This document shows, in pieces, positions 8,486 to 17,189 of a DNA stretch of 22,947 nt. The translations under genes and the position numbers were made by a program. Position 1 is the first letter of the stretch, and each line of letters begins with the position of its first letter. The notes under the pieces were generated by a model. That model worked only from the letters and a program-made list of their open reading frames with translations. It was not told the origin of the DNA and did no database searches. This DNA is from CAZPAN01 sp964581165 (lineage in GTDB: Bacteria; Actinomycetota; Coriobacteriia; Coriobacteriales; CADBOM01): the NCBI GenBank assembly GCA_964581165.1, contig CAZOMM010000030.1, forward strand, positions 1-22,947. Reading direction: 5' to 3'.

Positions 8486-10005
8486 ACTATCCGATACAAA
8501 GCCTCCATATCTAAGACATCACGTAAGGTCGATGCCAAAATGTCATATTGCTTTTGCTTGTGAGCTTCGCTTGTTGATATCTTGTTTGAGTTTGAAACAT
8601 AAGAAAGACCACGCAATTTGTAGAGAATATCAATCAAAGCATCTGCTACTCCGTCTGAGTCGAATATTCCGTGCAGGTAGGTTCCCAAGACATTTCCTGC
8701 CACGCCTCCATCGGCCTGGCGAAGTTCGGAACTATCCCCCGCTTCGCGTCCGCTAAGAGATACCGCAGCAGGACAGGTTCCCAAAGTTGTTCCCATGTGA
8801 ATTTCGTAACCTTGAACCTTCATTCCATTCAGTGGAGAGAACAGGCCTTCTTGGATAGTCAGGGTTCCATATACACGCGAGAGTTCTTTTTGGGGCTCAA
8901 ACTCGGTTTGCATAGGCAGAAGTCCTAAACCTTCTGCAACACCTCCGCCCTCGATACCCTGCGGGTCGCTTACTTGGCTTCCAATCATTTGGTAACCTCC
9001 GCAGATTCCTATTGTGGGGGTTCCGGAATGTGCGAGCGCTTTTACACACGAGGCCATGCCTGTATCGTGCATCCAACGAAGGTCGTCCAATGTATTTTTA
9101 GTGCCCGGCACAATCAATAAATCGGGACGTCCAAGCTTTATGGGATCCGAAACATAGCGCACAGATGTGTCAGCCCTGCTAGAAAATACATTGAAATCTG
9201 TGAAGTTTGCTATATGCGGCAGCCTGACCACTGCTACATCTATTGTGGATCGAGGCACATCATCAGTTAGACGAGGCGAGAGACTATCTTCGTCGTCGAC
9301 ATCGATGCTCATGTATGGGATAACCCCAATCACCGGTTTACCGCAAAGCTTTTCTAACTGAGAGATTCCAGGATCAAGTATCGAAGCATCGCCTCGGAAC
9401 TTGTTTACCAAAAGCCCCTTGACCATCTCTCTTTCGTCTGGTTCTAAAAGCTCCAATGTCCCATACAACTGGGCAAACACACCACCTGGATCGATATCTC
9501 CAGCTAAAAGCACAGGGGCATTTGCCATTCGAGCCATTCCCATATTAACTATGTCATCGCTCTTTAGATTGATCTCAGCAGGACTCCCCGCGCCCTCGAT
9601 AACAATGATGTCGTTTTCTTCTGCTAGACTCCCAAAGGCCTCTTGCACAGTTTGTCGAAGCCCCGTTTTGTAGTCAAAATACTCACGAGCCGACATATTG
9701 CCAATAGCGCGGCCGTACACTATCACCTGACTTCCAGTGCTTGTTGTGGGTTTAAGCAAAATCGGATTCATTCGCACATCGGGTGCAATGCCTGCAGCCT
9801 CTGCCTGCATGGCCTGAGCGCGTCCAAGCTCCAATCCATCGTCGCCCACAAAACTGTTTAGGGCCATGTTTTGACTCTTAAAGGGAGCTACACGATATCC
9901 GTCCTGAGAAAAAAGACGACACAATCCAGCTACCAACAAACTTTTGCCAGCGTTAGACATGGTACCCTGCACCATAATCGCACGAGCTTTGGAGCTTAGT
10001 TTCAT
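8470..10005 (-). CDS. cbiP: Adenosylcobyric acid synthase (glutamine-hydrolysing)
   Basis: Amidates the b, d, e and g carboxylates of adenosylcobyrinic acid a,c-diamide using ATP and glutamine (CbiP/CobQ). The 511-residue product starts with a dethiobiotin-synthetase-like ATPase domain (MVQGTMSNAGKSLLVAGLCR P-loop, APFKSQNMALNS, VIEGAGSPAEINL, GDIDPGGVFAQL) and ends in a class I glutamine amidotransferase domain with the nucleophile in GICGGYQMIG (Cys335), plus EIHMG and GTYLHGIFD (His445). The ATG overlaps the cobD stop (ATGA). The gene's last codons lie within a direct repeat. Confidence 0.97.
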   Translation of the reverse strand: MKLSSKARAIMVQGTMSNAGKSLLVAGLCRLFSQDGYRVAPFKSQNMALNSFVGDDGLELGRAQAMQAEAAGIAPDVRMNPILLKPTTSTGSQVIVYGRAIGNMSAREYFDYKTGLRQTVQEAFGSLAEENDIIVIEGAGSPAEINLKSDDIVNMGMARMANAPVLLAGDIDPGGVFAQLYGTLELLEPDEREMVKGLLVNKFRGDASILDPGISQLEKLCGKPVIGVIPYMSIDVDDEDSLSPRLTDDVPRSTIDVAVVRLPHIANFTDFNVFSSRADTSVRYVSDPIKLGRPDLLIVPGTKNTLDDLRWMHDTGMASCVKALAHSGTPTIGICGGYQMIGSQVSDPQGIEGGGVAEGLGLLPMQTEFEPQKELSRVYGTLTIQEGLFSPLNGMKVQGYEIHMGTTLGTCPAAVSLSGREAGDSSELRQADGGVAGNVLGTYLHGIFDSDGVADALIDILYKLRGLSYVSNSNKISTSEAHKQKQYDILASTLRDVLDMEALYRIVEQGL

Positions 10006-11105
10006 TGCCCACCCCCAACTGCTGTTTTATGTTGATTTGCTATGCGATCTAGCGAAGCAATTAGGCTGTCATTGTCCTTGGGAGACCTAACTGCAACACG
10101 GATGAAGTTCTCAGTTAGCCCGTGGTAGTTTGCACAGGAGCGCACAAGAATACCTTCCTTTGCGAGCAGTTCATAAAAATTTGCTATGGGAGTTTTGGCA
10201 AGCACGTAATTAGCTTTAGAAGGAAAGACTTTGCATCCCGCATGTTCAAGCGCCCTGACAATGCGAGGCCTCTCTTGTGCGATAATTTCGCGAGATTGTG
10301 CTACGTAATCAAGATCTTGAAGAGCTGCGATACCAGCAGATTGAGCCACCGAAGACACAGGCCAAGCTGGCCCCGAACTTTGTAGAAGCTCCACCAGTTC
10401 GGCATCGTAACTTATTATGTATCCGAGCCTAAGCCCCGCCATTCCATAGATCTTTGTATGCGCCGATAAGACAACGAGTTTTGGATAATCGCAAAGCATC
10501 GAAGCCACACTTGCAGCTTGAGGATCATCCAAAAAACCGTTAAAGCACTCATCTACTATTACACGCACACCAGCCTCACAGCAGCATGTAATTGCCTCCT
10601 CTAATATCGCATGAGGACTAATCTGTCCTGTTGGATTGTTGGGCTCACAAAGAAAAAGTGCCTCCAAGCCCTGCTCTAGCTCTTCTTCTATGTGGCCGAT
10701 CAGATCGTCTTGTACAACAAAGTCCTTCTCTTCGTAAAGACTGTGATAGACAAGCTCACAGCCTTGTGATCGCAAAGCCTCCTCATATTCCGAAAAGGTT
10801 GGGGCCAACACCATAGCTCGCTTAAAACCCGAGACCATAGCGATGCGCCAAATGAGATCAGAAGCTCCATTGCCACAGACAATATTTGAAGCGTCTACAC
10901 CATGATGATCTGCAATTGCTTTTGCTAGCCTTCTACATTTTGGATCGGGATAGCGATCGGCTGTATGCAAAGAATTGATAACAGCTTCACGCGCTAAAGG
11001 AGAAAGACCTAGCGGATTTGTATTAGAGGAAAAATCAATCGGTTCACAGCCATATTGCTCCTCAAAACTCCTTAAATCTCCTCCATGGGGAGGCAAAAAT
11101 GCCAT
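10002..11105 (-). CDS. cobD: L-threonine-O-3-phosphate decarboxylase, PLP-dependent
   Basis: Makes (R)-1-amino-2-propanol phosphate, the linker that CbiB attaches to the corrin ring. The 367-residue product is a fold-type I PLP enzyme: it opens with HGGDLRSFEEQYG, typical of the CobD/CobC family, followed by DFSSNTNPLG, the CEPNNPTG loop near 153 and the PLP lysine in SAHTKIYGMAGLRLGY (Lys218). Histidinol-phosphate aminotransferase is the close relative; the N-terminal motif and position between cbiB and cbiP favour CobD. A strong AAAGGAG precedes the ATG at 11105. The threonine kinase supplying the substrate (PduX type) is not in the window. Confidence 0.93.
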   Translation of the reverse strand: MAFLPPHGGDLRSFEEQYGCEPIDFSSNTNPLGLSPLAREAVINSLHTADRYPDPKCRRLAKAIADHHGVDASNIVCGNGASDLIWRIAMVSGFKRAMVLAPTFSEYEEALRSQGCELVYHSLYEEKDFVVQDDLIGHIEEELEQGLEALFLCEPNNPTGQISPHAILEEAITCCCEAGVRVIVDECFNGFLDDPQAASVASMLCDYPKLVVLSAHTKIYGMAGLRLGYIISYDAELVELLQSSGPAWPVSSVAQSAGIAALQDLDYVAQSREIIAQERPRIVRALEHAGCKVFPSKANYVLAKTPIANFYELLAKEGILVRSCANYHGLTENFIRVAVRSPKDNDSLIASLDRIANQHKTAVGGGQ

Positions 11106-11181
11106 TTTGTTCTCCTTTTGCTTTAACTTAGGCTGTTGTAGCCATCCAGCAACTTGTGTTCCTCTGCGGATCTAAGCTACG

Positions 11182-11213
11182 GATCTAGCCAACAATTGAT
11201 CTAGCCAACAACT
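11182..11213. repeat. 16-bp tandem repeat across the cbiB stop codon
   Basis: Two adjacent copies of gatctagccaacaaYt lie at 11182-11197 and 11198-11213. The second encodes the last codons and TAG of cbiB, and the first repeats that end, stop codon included, just beyond the gene. A looser third piece (ggatct) lies about 13 bp further on. It looks like a recent slippage duplication. Confidence 0.85.
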
Positions 11214-12181
11214 GCCATTACTGCAAAAACTATTCCTATCCTTATCAACACAAATATCACTAGAGCCAGCACAGCTGTTGCAATCATGAGCCTATTAGTC
11301 AGCTTAATGTCCGATACTTCAATCGAACGAAGACTGTCTCCTATGCTCGGCTTGCTGACAGTTTTTCCAAAATAAGAGGCATCACCGGCCAGCTGTACGC
11401 CTAATGCCCCAGCAACCACCGACTCAGTCTGCGCAGAATTTGGACTGGCGTGATTTCTTCTGTCGCGCCTCCAAATAGAATATGCTCGGCGAGCAGGCAG
11501 ACCCACAATAGGACAGCTAGCAATCATCAAAAGGGCAGTAATCCTTGCAGGGATGTAGTTAACTCCATCATCAAGCTTGGCCGAAGCTCTGCCAAAATCT
11601 ATGTAGTGGTCGTTTTTGTAAGCAACCATACTATCCAATGTGTTAACAGCCTTATAGGTAAGCCCCAGTGGAGCACCGCCAATCGTCATGAATAAAAGGG
11701 GGGCAATCACTCCATCGGTGGTATTTTCTGCAATGGTTTCTACAGTTGCTTTAATTACACCGCGCTCGTCTAGTTGTTCGGTATCTCGCCCAACTATCCT
11801 TCCCACGGCATTTCTTGCCGCTACAATTCCATCGGCTTCAAGAGCATTAGCCACGGCCGTGCTCTGCTTACAAAGCTCGCGAGTCGCCAGAGTTTGATAG
11901 CAAAGCCAGCACTCAGCCACCAGCGCCAACACTGGATGGATAAGTGCAAGCAAAATAATTAATGCTGCAGCAGCGAGTAAGGTGATAAGAGGAATAACGA
12001 TTGCAAGCACAAGGCCAGCTCTTCTAAGAGCCTTAGGCGTTTGACCCATGGTGCGCCTAAGGCATCTTTCTAAGCTGGAAATGCCTTTGCCAATGGCAAC
12101 CACAGGATGTGGAATAAACAGAGGATCACCAATCATCATGTCTAGCACAAAGGCTACTATCACCACTGCTGCCAATATCAT
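11201..12181 (-). CDS. cbiB: Adenosylcobinamide-phosphate synthase, membrane protein
   Basis: Couples adenosylcobyric acid to aminopropanol phosphate; an integral membrane enzyme. The 326-residue product has the family signature: a hydrophobic N-terminal helix followed by DMMIGDPLFIPHPVVAIGKGISSLE, a run of hydrophobic segments near 54-90, ENTTDGVIAPLLFMTIGGAPLGLTYKAVNTLDSMVAYKN split by short loops, FGRASAKLDDGVNYIPARITA, and NHASPNSAQTESVVAGALGVQL near 240. The C-terminus is a final hydrophobic helix. The ATG overlaps the cbiA stop (ATGA), and the TAG lies in a 16-bp tandem repeat. Confidence 0.96.
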   Translation of the reverse strand: MILAAVVIVAFVLDMMIGDPLFIPHPVVAIGKGISSLERCLRRTMGQTPKALRRAGLVLAIVIPLITLLAAAALIILLALIHPVLALVAECWLCYQTLATRELCKQSTAVANALEADGIVAARNAVGRIVGRDTEQLDERGVIKATVETIAENTTDGVIAPLLFMTIGGAPLGLTYKAVNTLDSMVAYKNDHYIDFGRASAKLDDGVNYIPARITALLMIASCPIVGLPARRAYSIWRRDRRNHASPNSAQTESVVAGALGVQLAGDASYFGKTVSKPSIGDSLRSIEVSDIKLTNRLMIATAVLALVIFVLIRIGIVFAVMAVVG

Positions 12182-13857
12182 TGGGGTTCCAGCTCCCCTA
12201 GTGCTCCTAGTGCCCCCGGTGTCCCTAGTGCGTCAAGCTCATTAGATAGATCAGTTTTATTGGCTTGAGCCTGAGTGTTGCCCTGGTTTTGGCTATTGTG
12301 CTGACCTTGGCCATTACCTTGACCCTGATCTTGGCTCTGACATTTTCTCCACTCAACAGCCTTTTCTACAAAACGGCGAGCAAAAGAAGGATCAGCCGGA
12401 AAGTAGACGTGAGGATATCCCGCTGCAATTGAGTCTCCCAATACCATGCATGGCCAAGAATCACTCCGCCCAGGCTTTAAAGCCAGAGCATCGTTTCCCT
12501 CATCTGTGGAATGCCAGTAATGAAATTCATGGGCAGGTATAGAAGTGCCAACAGGACCCATAAGCCCTTCGCGTTTAAGCTCTAGCTGCAAATATCCAAA
12601 ATGGCTTAAGCGGCCGGTATTCTCGCAACGACCGTCTATCACGCCCAGCATCTGATAAAAATTACCATCGGGATCGGCAAGCTCATGCTGAAGGTACATA
12701 AAGCCTCCGCATTCAGCTATAAGGGGCATCCCAGAAGCGATGGCCTTGCGAATGCTTTCGAGCATAGAAGTGTTTTCAGCCAGTTTGGATGCATAAAGCT
12801 CGGGATAACCTCCGCCTAAGTAAAGCGCAGATGCATCCTTTGGTATTGCCTCGTCTGAGCATGGCGAAAAGGGGACAATTTTTGCCCCTAGATCCTCAAG
12901 CATTCGAATATTTTCGGAATAGTAGAAATTGAAGGCCTCATCATAAGCCAATGCGATGCACAGCGGCTTTGTAGCCTGCGAATCATCACAATCACAGATT
13001 GCAAGCCTACTTGTTTTATATGGAGCTTCCTTAACAGGCGGAGCTGAATTTGCTAACTCAATGAGAGCATCGATATCTACGTTGTCTTCTAGGGCATCTG
13101 CCATCAAGGCAATCTTGCTGCGAATGTCTTCTATCTCACCAGCAGTTACTAAACCAAGATGACGACTCTCAATTGCAAGGGCAGAATCACTTGGAACATT
13201 CCCCAGCACCTTAATACCGGTTTCATTTTCTATTGCACCGGACAGCATGTTAGCAAGTGACTTAGAGCACCTATTAAGTATCACAGCGCATATTCCAGAG
13301 TCTTCTCTAAACTCTGCGAAGCCTTTTACAGTGGCTGCTATCGAAAGAGCTGTTCCTCTAGCATCTACAATCAGTATCACCGGAGCCTGCAAGGCGCGGG
13401 CTACTCTATAAGTGCTGGCAGCATCGGTGGCACCGATGCCGTCGTAATATCCCATAACCCCTTCTACAACCGATATTCCACAGCCTTCAGATCCTCTTAC
13501 CATCAAAGAACGAGCTGTGGACTCATCGGTAAAAAACAGATCGATATTTCCGCTTTTGGCACCAACTATGCGCTCATGAAACATCGGGTCAATGTAATCG
13601 GGGCCACATTTGAATGCAGCAGGATTAAGATTGCGCCTAGAGAGGGCCTCTAATAGGCCACAGACTATAGTTGTCTTGCCTGTGCCACTAGAAGGAGCAG
13701 CAAGCACGATCCTAGGAAGTGTCGCCTGAGTTGATCGGGCTGCATCGGCAGAGGTGCCTGCATTAACAGAAAGCTCTGTGCCAGCGGGGGCGCTCACAGC
13801 GTCAGTAGGGGTATTTGCAGTACCCGCAGGAGTGTTCGCAGCGTCAAAGCTACTCAT
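12178..13857 (-). CDS. cbiA: Cobyrinic acid a,c-diamide synthase
   Basis: Amidates the a and c carboxylates of cobyrinate with ATP and glutamine. I chose the ATG at 13857 (559 residues): it overlaps the cbiET stop by 8 bases (ATGAGTAG) and follows a G-rich GGGGATGGGG stretch, while the longer frame to 13947 would run 98 bases into cbiET. Residues 1-47 are an Ala/Thr/Pro-rich extension; the ATPase P-loop APSSGTGKTT follows near 54, then FKCGPDYIDPMFH, VVEGVMGYYDG and LYLGGGYPELYA, then the amidotransferase nucleophile in AECGGFMYL (about Cys383) and HEFHYWHS. The last 50 or so residues are a repetitive Gln/Gly/Asn tail ending in ALG repeats, absent from ordinary CbiA. Confidence 0.95.
   Translation of the reverse strand: MSSFDAANTPAGTANTPTDAVSAPAGTELSVNAGTSADAARSTQATLPRIVLAAPSSGTGKTTIVCGLLEALSRRNLNPAAFKCGPDYIDPMFHERIVGAKSGNIDLFFTDESTARSLMVRGSEGCGISVVEGVMGYYDGIGATDAASTYRVARALQAPVILIVDARGTALSIAATVKGFAEFREDSGICAVILNRCSKSLANMLSGAIENETGIKVLGNVPSDSALAIESRHLGLVTAGEIEDIRSKIALMADALEDNVDIDALIELANSAPPVKEAPYKTSRLAICDCDDSQATKPLCIALAYDEAFNFYYSENIRMLEDLGAKIVPFSPCSDEAIPKDASALYLGGGYPELYASKLAENTSMLESIRKAIASGMPLIAECGGFMYLQHELADPDGNFYQMLGVIDGRCENTGRLSHFGYLQLELKREGLMGPVGTSIPAHEFHYWHSTDEGNDALALKPGRSDSWPCMVLGDSIAAGYPHVYFPADPSFARRFVEKAVEWRKCQSQDQGQGNGQGQHNSQNQGNTQAQANKTDLSNELDALGTPGALGALGELEPQ
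12197..12232. repeat. 9-bp tandem repeats encoding the ALG tail of CbiA
   Basis: Four consecutive 9-bp units of the form cctagtgcN lie at 12197, 12206, 12215 (diverged) and 12224. On the coding strand they give ALG/TPG triplets near the C-terminus of CbiA, 17 bases from its stop. Confidence 0.8.
12301..12336. repeat. 12-bp degenerate repeats encoding the Gln-rich tail of CbiA
   Basis: Three 12-bp units (ctgaccttggcc, attaccttgacc, ctgatcttggct) lie at 12301, 12313 and 12325. They encode the QDQGQGNGQGQ stretch just after the end of the CbiA amidotransferase domain. Confidence 0.7.
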
Positions 13858-15286
13858 GAACAGCCCCATCCCCACTAGTCGCCTCAGCTCCAGCCCCACA
13901 AGCCAACTCAACTTCAGAAGTCGACTCAGTCTCAGCCTCGCAAACAATCCCAGCCCCTTGAGCCGTGACTATAAAGACAGGATTTTCGGCCTTCATAAGG
14001 TGATATCTTCCAGCCTTAGAAGATCTGCTAGCAAGCAGCTGGCATGTCTCAAAATCCGTAAAAGGCTCTCTAGACAAAAGCGATGTGGCCTCGGCAATAG
14101 TCTCTAATGTTATGCAGGTAATACAGATTCGTATTTTTGGATTTGCGCCAACTAAAACATCGAGAATCTCTTTAAGCTTAGCGCCGCTTCCTCCTATAAA
14201 AGCGACATCTGCGGCAGGCAGGCCAACTAGAGCCTCTGGAGCTGTTCCTTCAACAACCTCTAAGTTAGAACAGTCAAAACGCCTAGCATTCTTGCGCACT
14301 AATTCGCAGGCATTCTCGTGTCTTTCTATCGCATACACGTATCCATCTTTTGCAAGAAGAGCAGCTTCAATTGCCACAGATCCCGTTCCTGCTCCTATGT
14401 CATAAACTACGTCGTCTTTCGAAATCCTAAGTTTGGCTAGAGCTACTGCGCGAATCTCCTGCTTGGTCATGGGGGCTTCTCCACGCTCAAACATCTGATC
14501 GGGGATTCCTTGGCTTGCAAAAGGCCATAAAGTTTCTGAATCTGGAGTCTTATCTGCGGTAGACCCTGCCAACACCCTAGGATCTATGCACTTTTCTGCC
14601 GCAGCTCCTGCCAACGTTTTTGGATCTGCAGCTTTATCTAACACGGGTTCAATCAGCATCACACTTAAATCGTCGAAGCTGCCTTCAGATAACTCAGATG
14701 CCGTTCCACCAACGATGCGCTCATCGGGATAAGAGAGCTTCTCGCCAATCCAAACACGTGCTCGACCCATGCCTGCCCTATCAAGCCTTGCACACAAGCT
14801 GGCAGCAGAGTTATTTCCCCCAGTAACAAGAAAAACCGGACCGCCCTGCCCGCACTGCCCTACAAGATCTTCGATATTGCAATCGATCCCGTGTGCACTT
14901 GCAAATCGCCAATCCTGCCAAGGTTTTCCTAAACGAGCAGCAAAAAGCTGAGCCGAACTTATCCCCGGAATAATGTGAACTTCATACTCACAACTCTCGA
15001 GCGCCTCGAGTATTTTTCGAGTCCCACTAAAAAGTCCCACATCTCCGCTCATCAACAAACATGCACGATCCCATTGGGTATTTTCTTGAAGGATTTGTGC
15101 AATCTCATCTGACTTAACTGCAACCCGAGCTATAGATTGACGATCATCGGCTAACGATTCCACCAATCTAGATGCCCCCACAATTAAATCTGCCTCTTCA
15201 ATTGCTCTTTGAGCCTTAAATGTGAGAAATGCTTGCTCTCCCGGACCCATGCCTACTATCTCGACATGCTTCATTGCATGTTTCAT
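13850..15286 (-). CDS. cbiET: Fused cobalt-precorrin-7 C5-methyltransferase (CbiE) / C15-methyltransferase, decarboxylating (CbiT)
   Basis: Methylates C5 and C15 and decarboxylates the acetate on ring C, equivalent to aerobic CobL. Residues about 6-214 are CbiE (VEIVGMGPGEQAFLTFKAQ, ADLIVGASRLVESL, LLMSGDVGLFSGTRKI, IIPGISSAQLFAARLG). Residues about 262-443 are CbiT, a class I SAM methyltransferase (MTKQEIRAVALAKLRI, VVYDIGAGTGSVAIEAAL, AFIGGSGAKLKEI). A 37-residue linker (216-252) made of 14-residue repeats joins them, and a low-complexity Glu/Ala/Gly tail follows 443. The start ATG at 15286 overlaps the cbiH stop (ATGA). The MKHAMKHV opening is itself a small duplication, so ATG at 15274 is an alternative start. 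Confidence 0.96.
   Translation of the reverse strand: MKHAMKHVEIVGMGPGEQAFLTFKAQRAIEEADLIVGASRLVESLADDRQSIARVAVKSDEIAQILQENTQWDRACLLMSGDVGLFSGTRKILEALESCEYEVHIIPGISSAQLFAARLGKPWQDWRFASAHGIDCNIEDLVGQCGQGGPVFLVTGGNNSAASLCARLDRAGMGRARVWIGEKLSYPDERIVGGTASELSEGSFDDLSVMLIEPVLDKAADPKTLAGAAAEKCIDPRVLAGSTADKTPDSETLWPFASQGIPDQMFERGEAPMTKQEIRAVALAKLRISKDDVVYDIGAGTGSVAIEAALLAKDGYVYAIERHENACELVRKNARRFDCSNLEVVEGTAPEALVGLPAADVAFIGGSGAKLKEILDVLVGANPKIRICITCITLETIAEATSLLSREPFTDFETCQLLASRSSKAGRYHLMKAENPVFIVTAQGAGIVCEAETESTSEVELACGAGAEATSGDGAVHE
14528..14632 (-). repeat. 42-bp in-frame repeats forming the CbiE-CbiT linker
   Basis: Two full 14-codon units, AADPKTLAGAAAEK and CIDPRVLAGSTADK, are followed by a partial third, TPDSETL. 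They fill the junction between the CbiE and CbiT domains. Shared Asp-Pro and LAG words and even spacing indicate tandem duplication followed by drift. Confidence 0.8.
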
Positions 15287-16017
15287 TGCTTGCTTCCATA
15301 TCCACGAGGTGTAAGCAAGCGACCATTGACGATACGAGTCTCGGCATTGCCAACAAAAATGGTGGTGAACATATTGGCTTCAAAGTGCTCCAGCTCGGAT
15401 AGACTTAGCAGCCCATACTCCTCGCCTTCGCGCCCAATGCTTCTAACCCAACCACAGGCCGTGTCTGGATTCTTGCTTTCGAGCAATATCCTTGCAGCCC
15501 TAGCAAGGTGCTCCGAACGTTTTTTACTGCGGGGATTATAGATTGCGATACAAAAGTCGGCTGATGCAGCTGCTGCTAATCTGCGCTCGATAAGTTCCCA
15601 AGGAGTGAGCAGATCAGAAAGTGAGATCACGGCATAATCGTGAGACAAGGGGGCTCCCAGTACGGCAGCGCCAGATTGGGCAGCGGTGATTCCTGCAATG
15701 ATTTGTATATCCACGTCTGGATACGACTCAGAAAGCTCCAGCAGTGGAGAGGCCATTCCATATGTTCCTGAGTCTCCGCTGCAAACCATCGAGACGATTC
15801 TTCCATCCTGAGCAGCCTTAAGTGCCGCCTCGCAACGTTCGATTTCGCGCCTCATTGGTGTAGAAAAGGTCTCGGTATCTGGAAACATAGGTGCTACCAA
15901 TTTAATGTACTCGGTATACCCGCAGATTAGATCGCTGGCAGCAAGTGCCTTGTGCGCCTGCGCGGTCATAAAATCGCTATTACCAGGACCTATCCCTACA
16001 GCAAAAAGTGTTCCCAC
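15283..16017 (-). CDS. cbiH: Cobalt-precorrin-3 C17-methyltransferase (ring contraction)
   Basis: SAM-dependent enzyme that methylates C17 and drives ring contraction to cobalt-precorrin-4. The 244-residue product has the canonical CbiH/CobJ motifs: LFAVGIGPGNSDFMTAQA, DLICGYTEYIKLV, MVCSGDSGTYGMASPLLEL near 77, IIAGITAAQSGAAVLGAPLSHD split across the central region, IAIYNPRSKKR near 168, and TTIFVGNAETRIVNGRLLTPRGY at the end. The start is GTG at 16017, after GGAGTGATTGATAA, three bases beyond the cbiG stop. No fusion or extra domain; the iron-sulphur extension of some CbiH proteins is absent. Confidence 0.96.
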   Translation of the reverse strand: MGTLFAVGIGPGNSDFMTAQAHKALAASDLICGYTEYIKLVAPMFPDTETFSTPMRREIERCEAALKAAQDGRIVSMVCSGDSGTYGMASPLLELSESYPDVDIQIIAGITAAQSGAAVLGAPLSHDYAVISLSDLLTPWELIERRLAAAASADFCIAIYNPRSKKRSEHLARAARILLESKNPDTACGWVRSIGREGEEYGLLSLSELEHFEANMFTTIFVGNAETRIVNGRLLTPRGYGSKQ

Positions 16018-16020
16018 TTA

Positions 16021-17166
16021 TCAATCACTCCAATCAAGGATCAATTGCTGTGCACAAACAGCAACTGTCACCCCATTTTTTGCTTGCTTTGACACCAAAA
16101 GTCTTGCTCCCTCGCCACTCTCAAAAAGAGCAGCCCGTTCGCAGACATTACTAAGTCCAGTTACTTCCTTTACAAAATCAGACGAAGATACGCTGCCCTC
16201 AACACTCGAAAGCTCCTCTGCCGAGTAAAAAGAAAGATTCCAAGCGCGCCTAGCTGCAAACTCAACAAGCCCCTCTTCGTTGCTTTTGAGATCGATGCTT
16301 GCAATACAGCAGACAGCGTCTCTTGATATGCCAGCCCCTTTGAGCACCATATCTACAAGATCGGCAATCGAGTCTGCGTTTACTCCTCTTCGACATCCTA
16401 TGCCTAGATTGATGCATGCAGGTACAAGATAAAGCGGCTCAAAGTCAAGGCTGGATTTGTCCGTGGCAAGAGCGCTGTCCGCGCTATGGAGAGCGCTGCC
16501 CGCGCTGCTAGCCTCATCCTTTTGATCCCCAACAAGCGCCGAGATCACCACATGCGCCTGCTCCCGCAACTCAACAAGTGATACCCCTGCTGGAGCCGGG
16601 CCTTCAAACGAAAAATCGGAATACACCGCAATCTCTGCACCTGCAAGCAAACGAGATGCAACTGCTTTTATCCGTTTGGGATTGACAATGTGCAAGCCCC
16701 TACGCGATGCCCACTCGTCTACCGCCCAAAGTCCGCGCCCATCACTTGCTGTAGTTACAACCGCTGTAGCGCCGATTGATCGGGCAATTCTTTTAGCCAA
16801 TCGATTCGCACCACCCACATGGCCCGAAAGCAGTGGAATCGACCAGCGACCGCTCTCATCCACAACCACAACAGCAGGGTCAGACAGTTTATTTGCCACC
16901 AAGGGAGCAATTGCACGAACAGCTATTCCAGTTGCACCTACAAATACCAGTGCGTCAAAGTTCTCCCAAGCATTTTTGGCCCAGTTGGACAAGGAGACCT
17001 TAGACTCTCCAAATCCAATATCTATCTGGGATTGAATCGCTGCGGTGCCAGTTGTTTTGTCTTCTGTCGAAAGCGACTTCGCAATGTCTTGAGCCAAATC
17101 AAAGCCCCGCGCGGTAAAAGCTATTATTGCTGCTTGGACTTGAACATCCACCATATTGGCATTCAT
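16021..17166 (-). CDS. cbiG: Cobalt-precorrin 5A hydrolase
   Basis: Opens the delta-lactone of cobalt-precorrin-5A and releases the two-carbon fragment as acetaldehyde. The 381-residue product shows the N-terminal and central parts (FVGATGIAVRAIAPLV, DPAVVVVDESGRWSIPLLSGHVGGANRLA split by a short loop, AVVTTASDGRG) and the C-terminal part (VPACINLGIGCRRGVN near 248, IASIDLKSNEEGLVEFA). A repetitive Ala/Ser stretch at 215-240 separates the two halves. The start ATG at 17166 has no clear ribosome-binding site; ATG at 17154 is an alternative. It lies 23 bp after cbiL. Confidence 0.94.
   Translation of the reverse strand: MNANMVDVQVQAAIIAFTARGFDLAQDIAKSLSTEDKTTGTAAIQSQIDIGFGESKVSLSNWAKNAWENFDALVFVGATGIAVRAIAPLVANKLSDPAVVVVDESGRWSIPLLSGHVGGANRLAKRIARSIGATAVVTTASDGRGLWAVDEWASRRGLHIVNPKRIKAVASRLLAGAEIAVYSDFSFEGPAPAGVSLVELREQAHVVISALVGDQKDEASSAGSALHSADSALATDKSSLDFEPLYLVPACINLGIGCRRGVNADSIADLVDMVLKGAGISRDAVCCIASIDLKSNEEGLVEFAARRAWNLSFYSAEELSSVEGSVSSSDFVKEVTGLSNVCERAALFESGEGARLLVSKQAKNGVTVAVCAQQLILDWSD
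16469..16510 (-). repeat. 21-bp tandem duplication in the CbiG interdomain stretch
   Basis: Two 21-bp units at 16469-16489 and 16490-16510 share agagcgctgYccgcgct. They encode the SALHSADSALAT part of an Ala/Ser-rich linker between the central and C-terminal domains of CbiG, in frame (7 codons per unit). Confidence 0.8.
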
Positions 17167-17189
17167 AGATTACTGTGCCCGGCCTTTGC

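Noticed and set aside
10002..11105. Histidinol-phosphate aminotransferase (HisC)
   Set aside because: Same fold, but the HGGD start motif and the position between cbiB and cbiP point to CobD.
13858..13947. Longer N-terminus for CbiA starting at 13947
   Set aside because: It would overlap cbiET by 98 bases and add an Arg/Leu-rich leader unlike CbiA; ATG at 13857 overlaps the stop by 8 bases and has a G-rich site before it.
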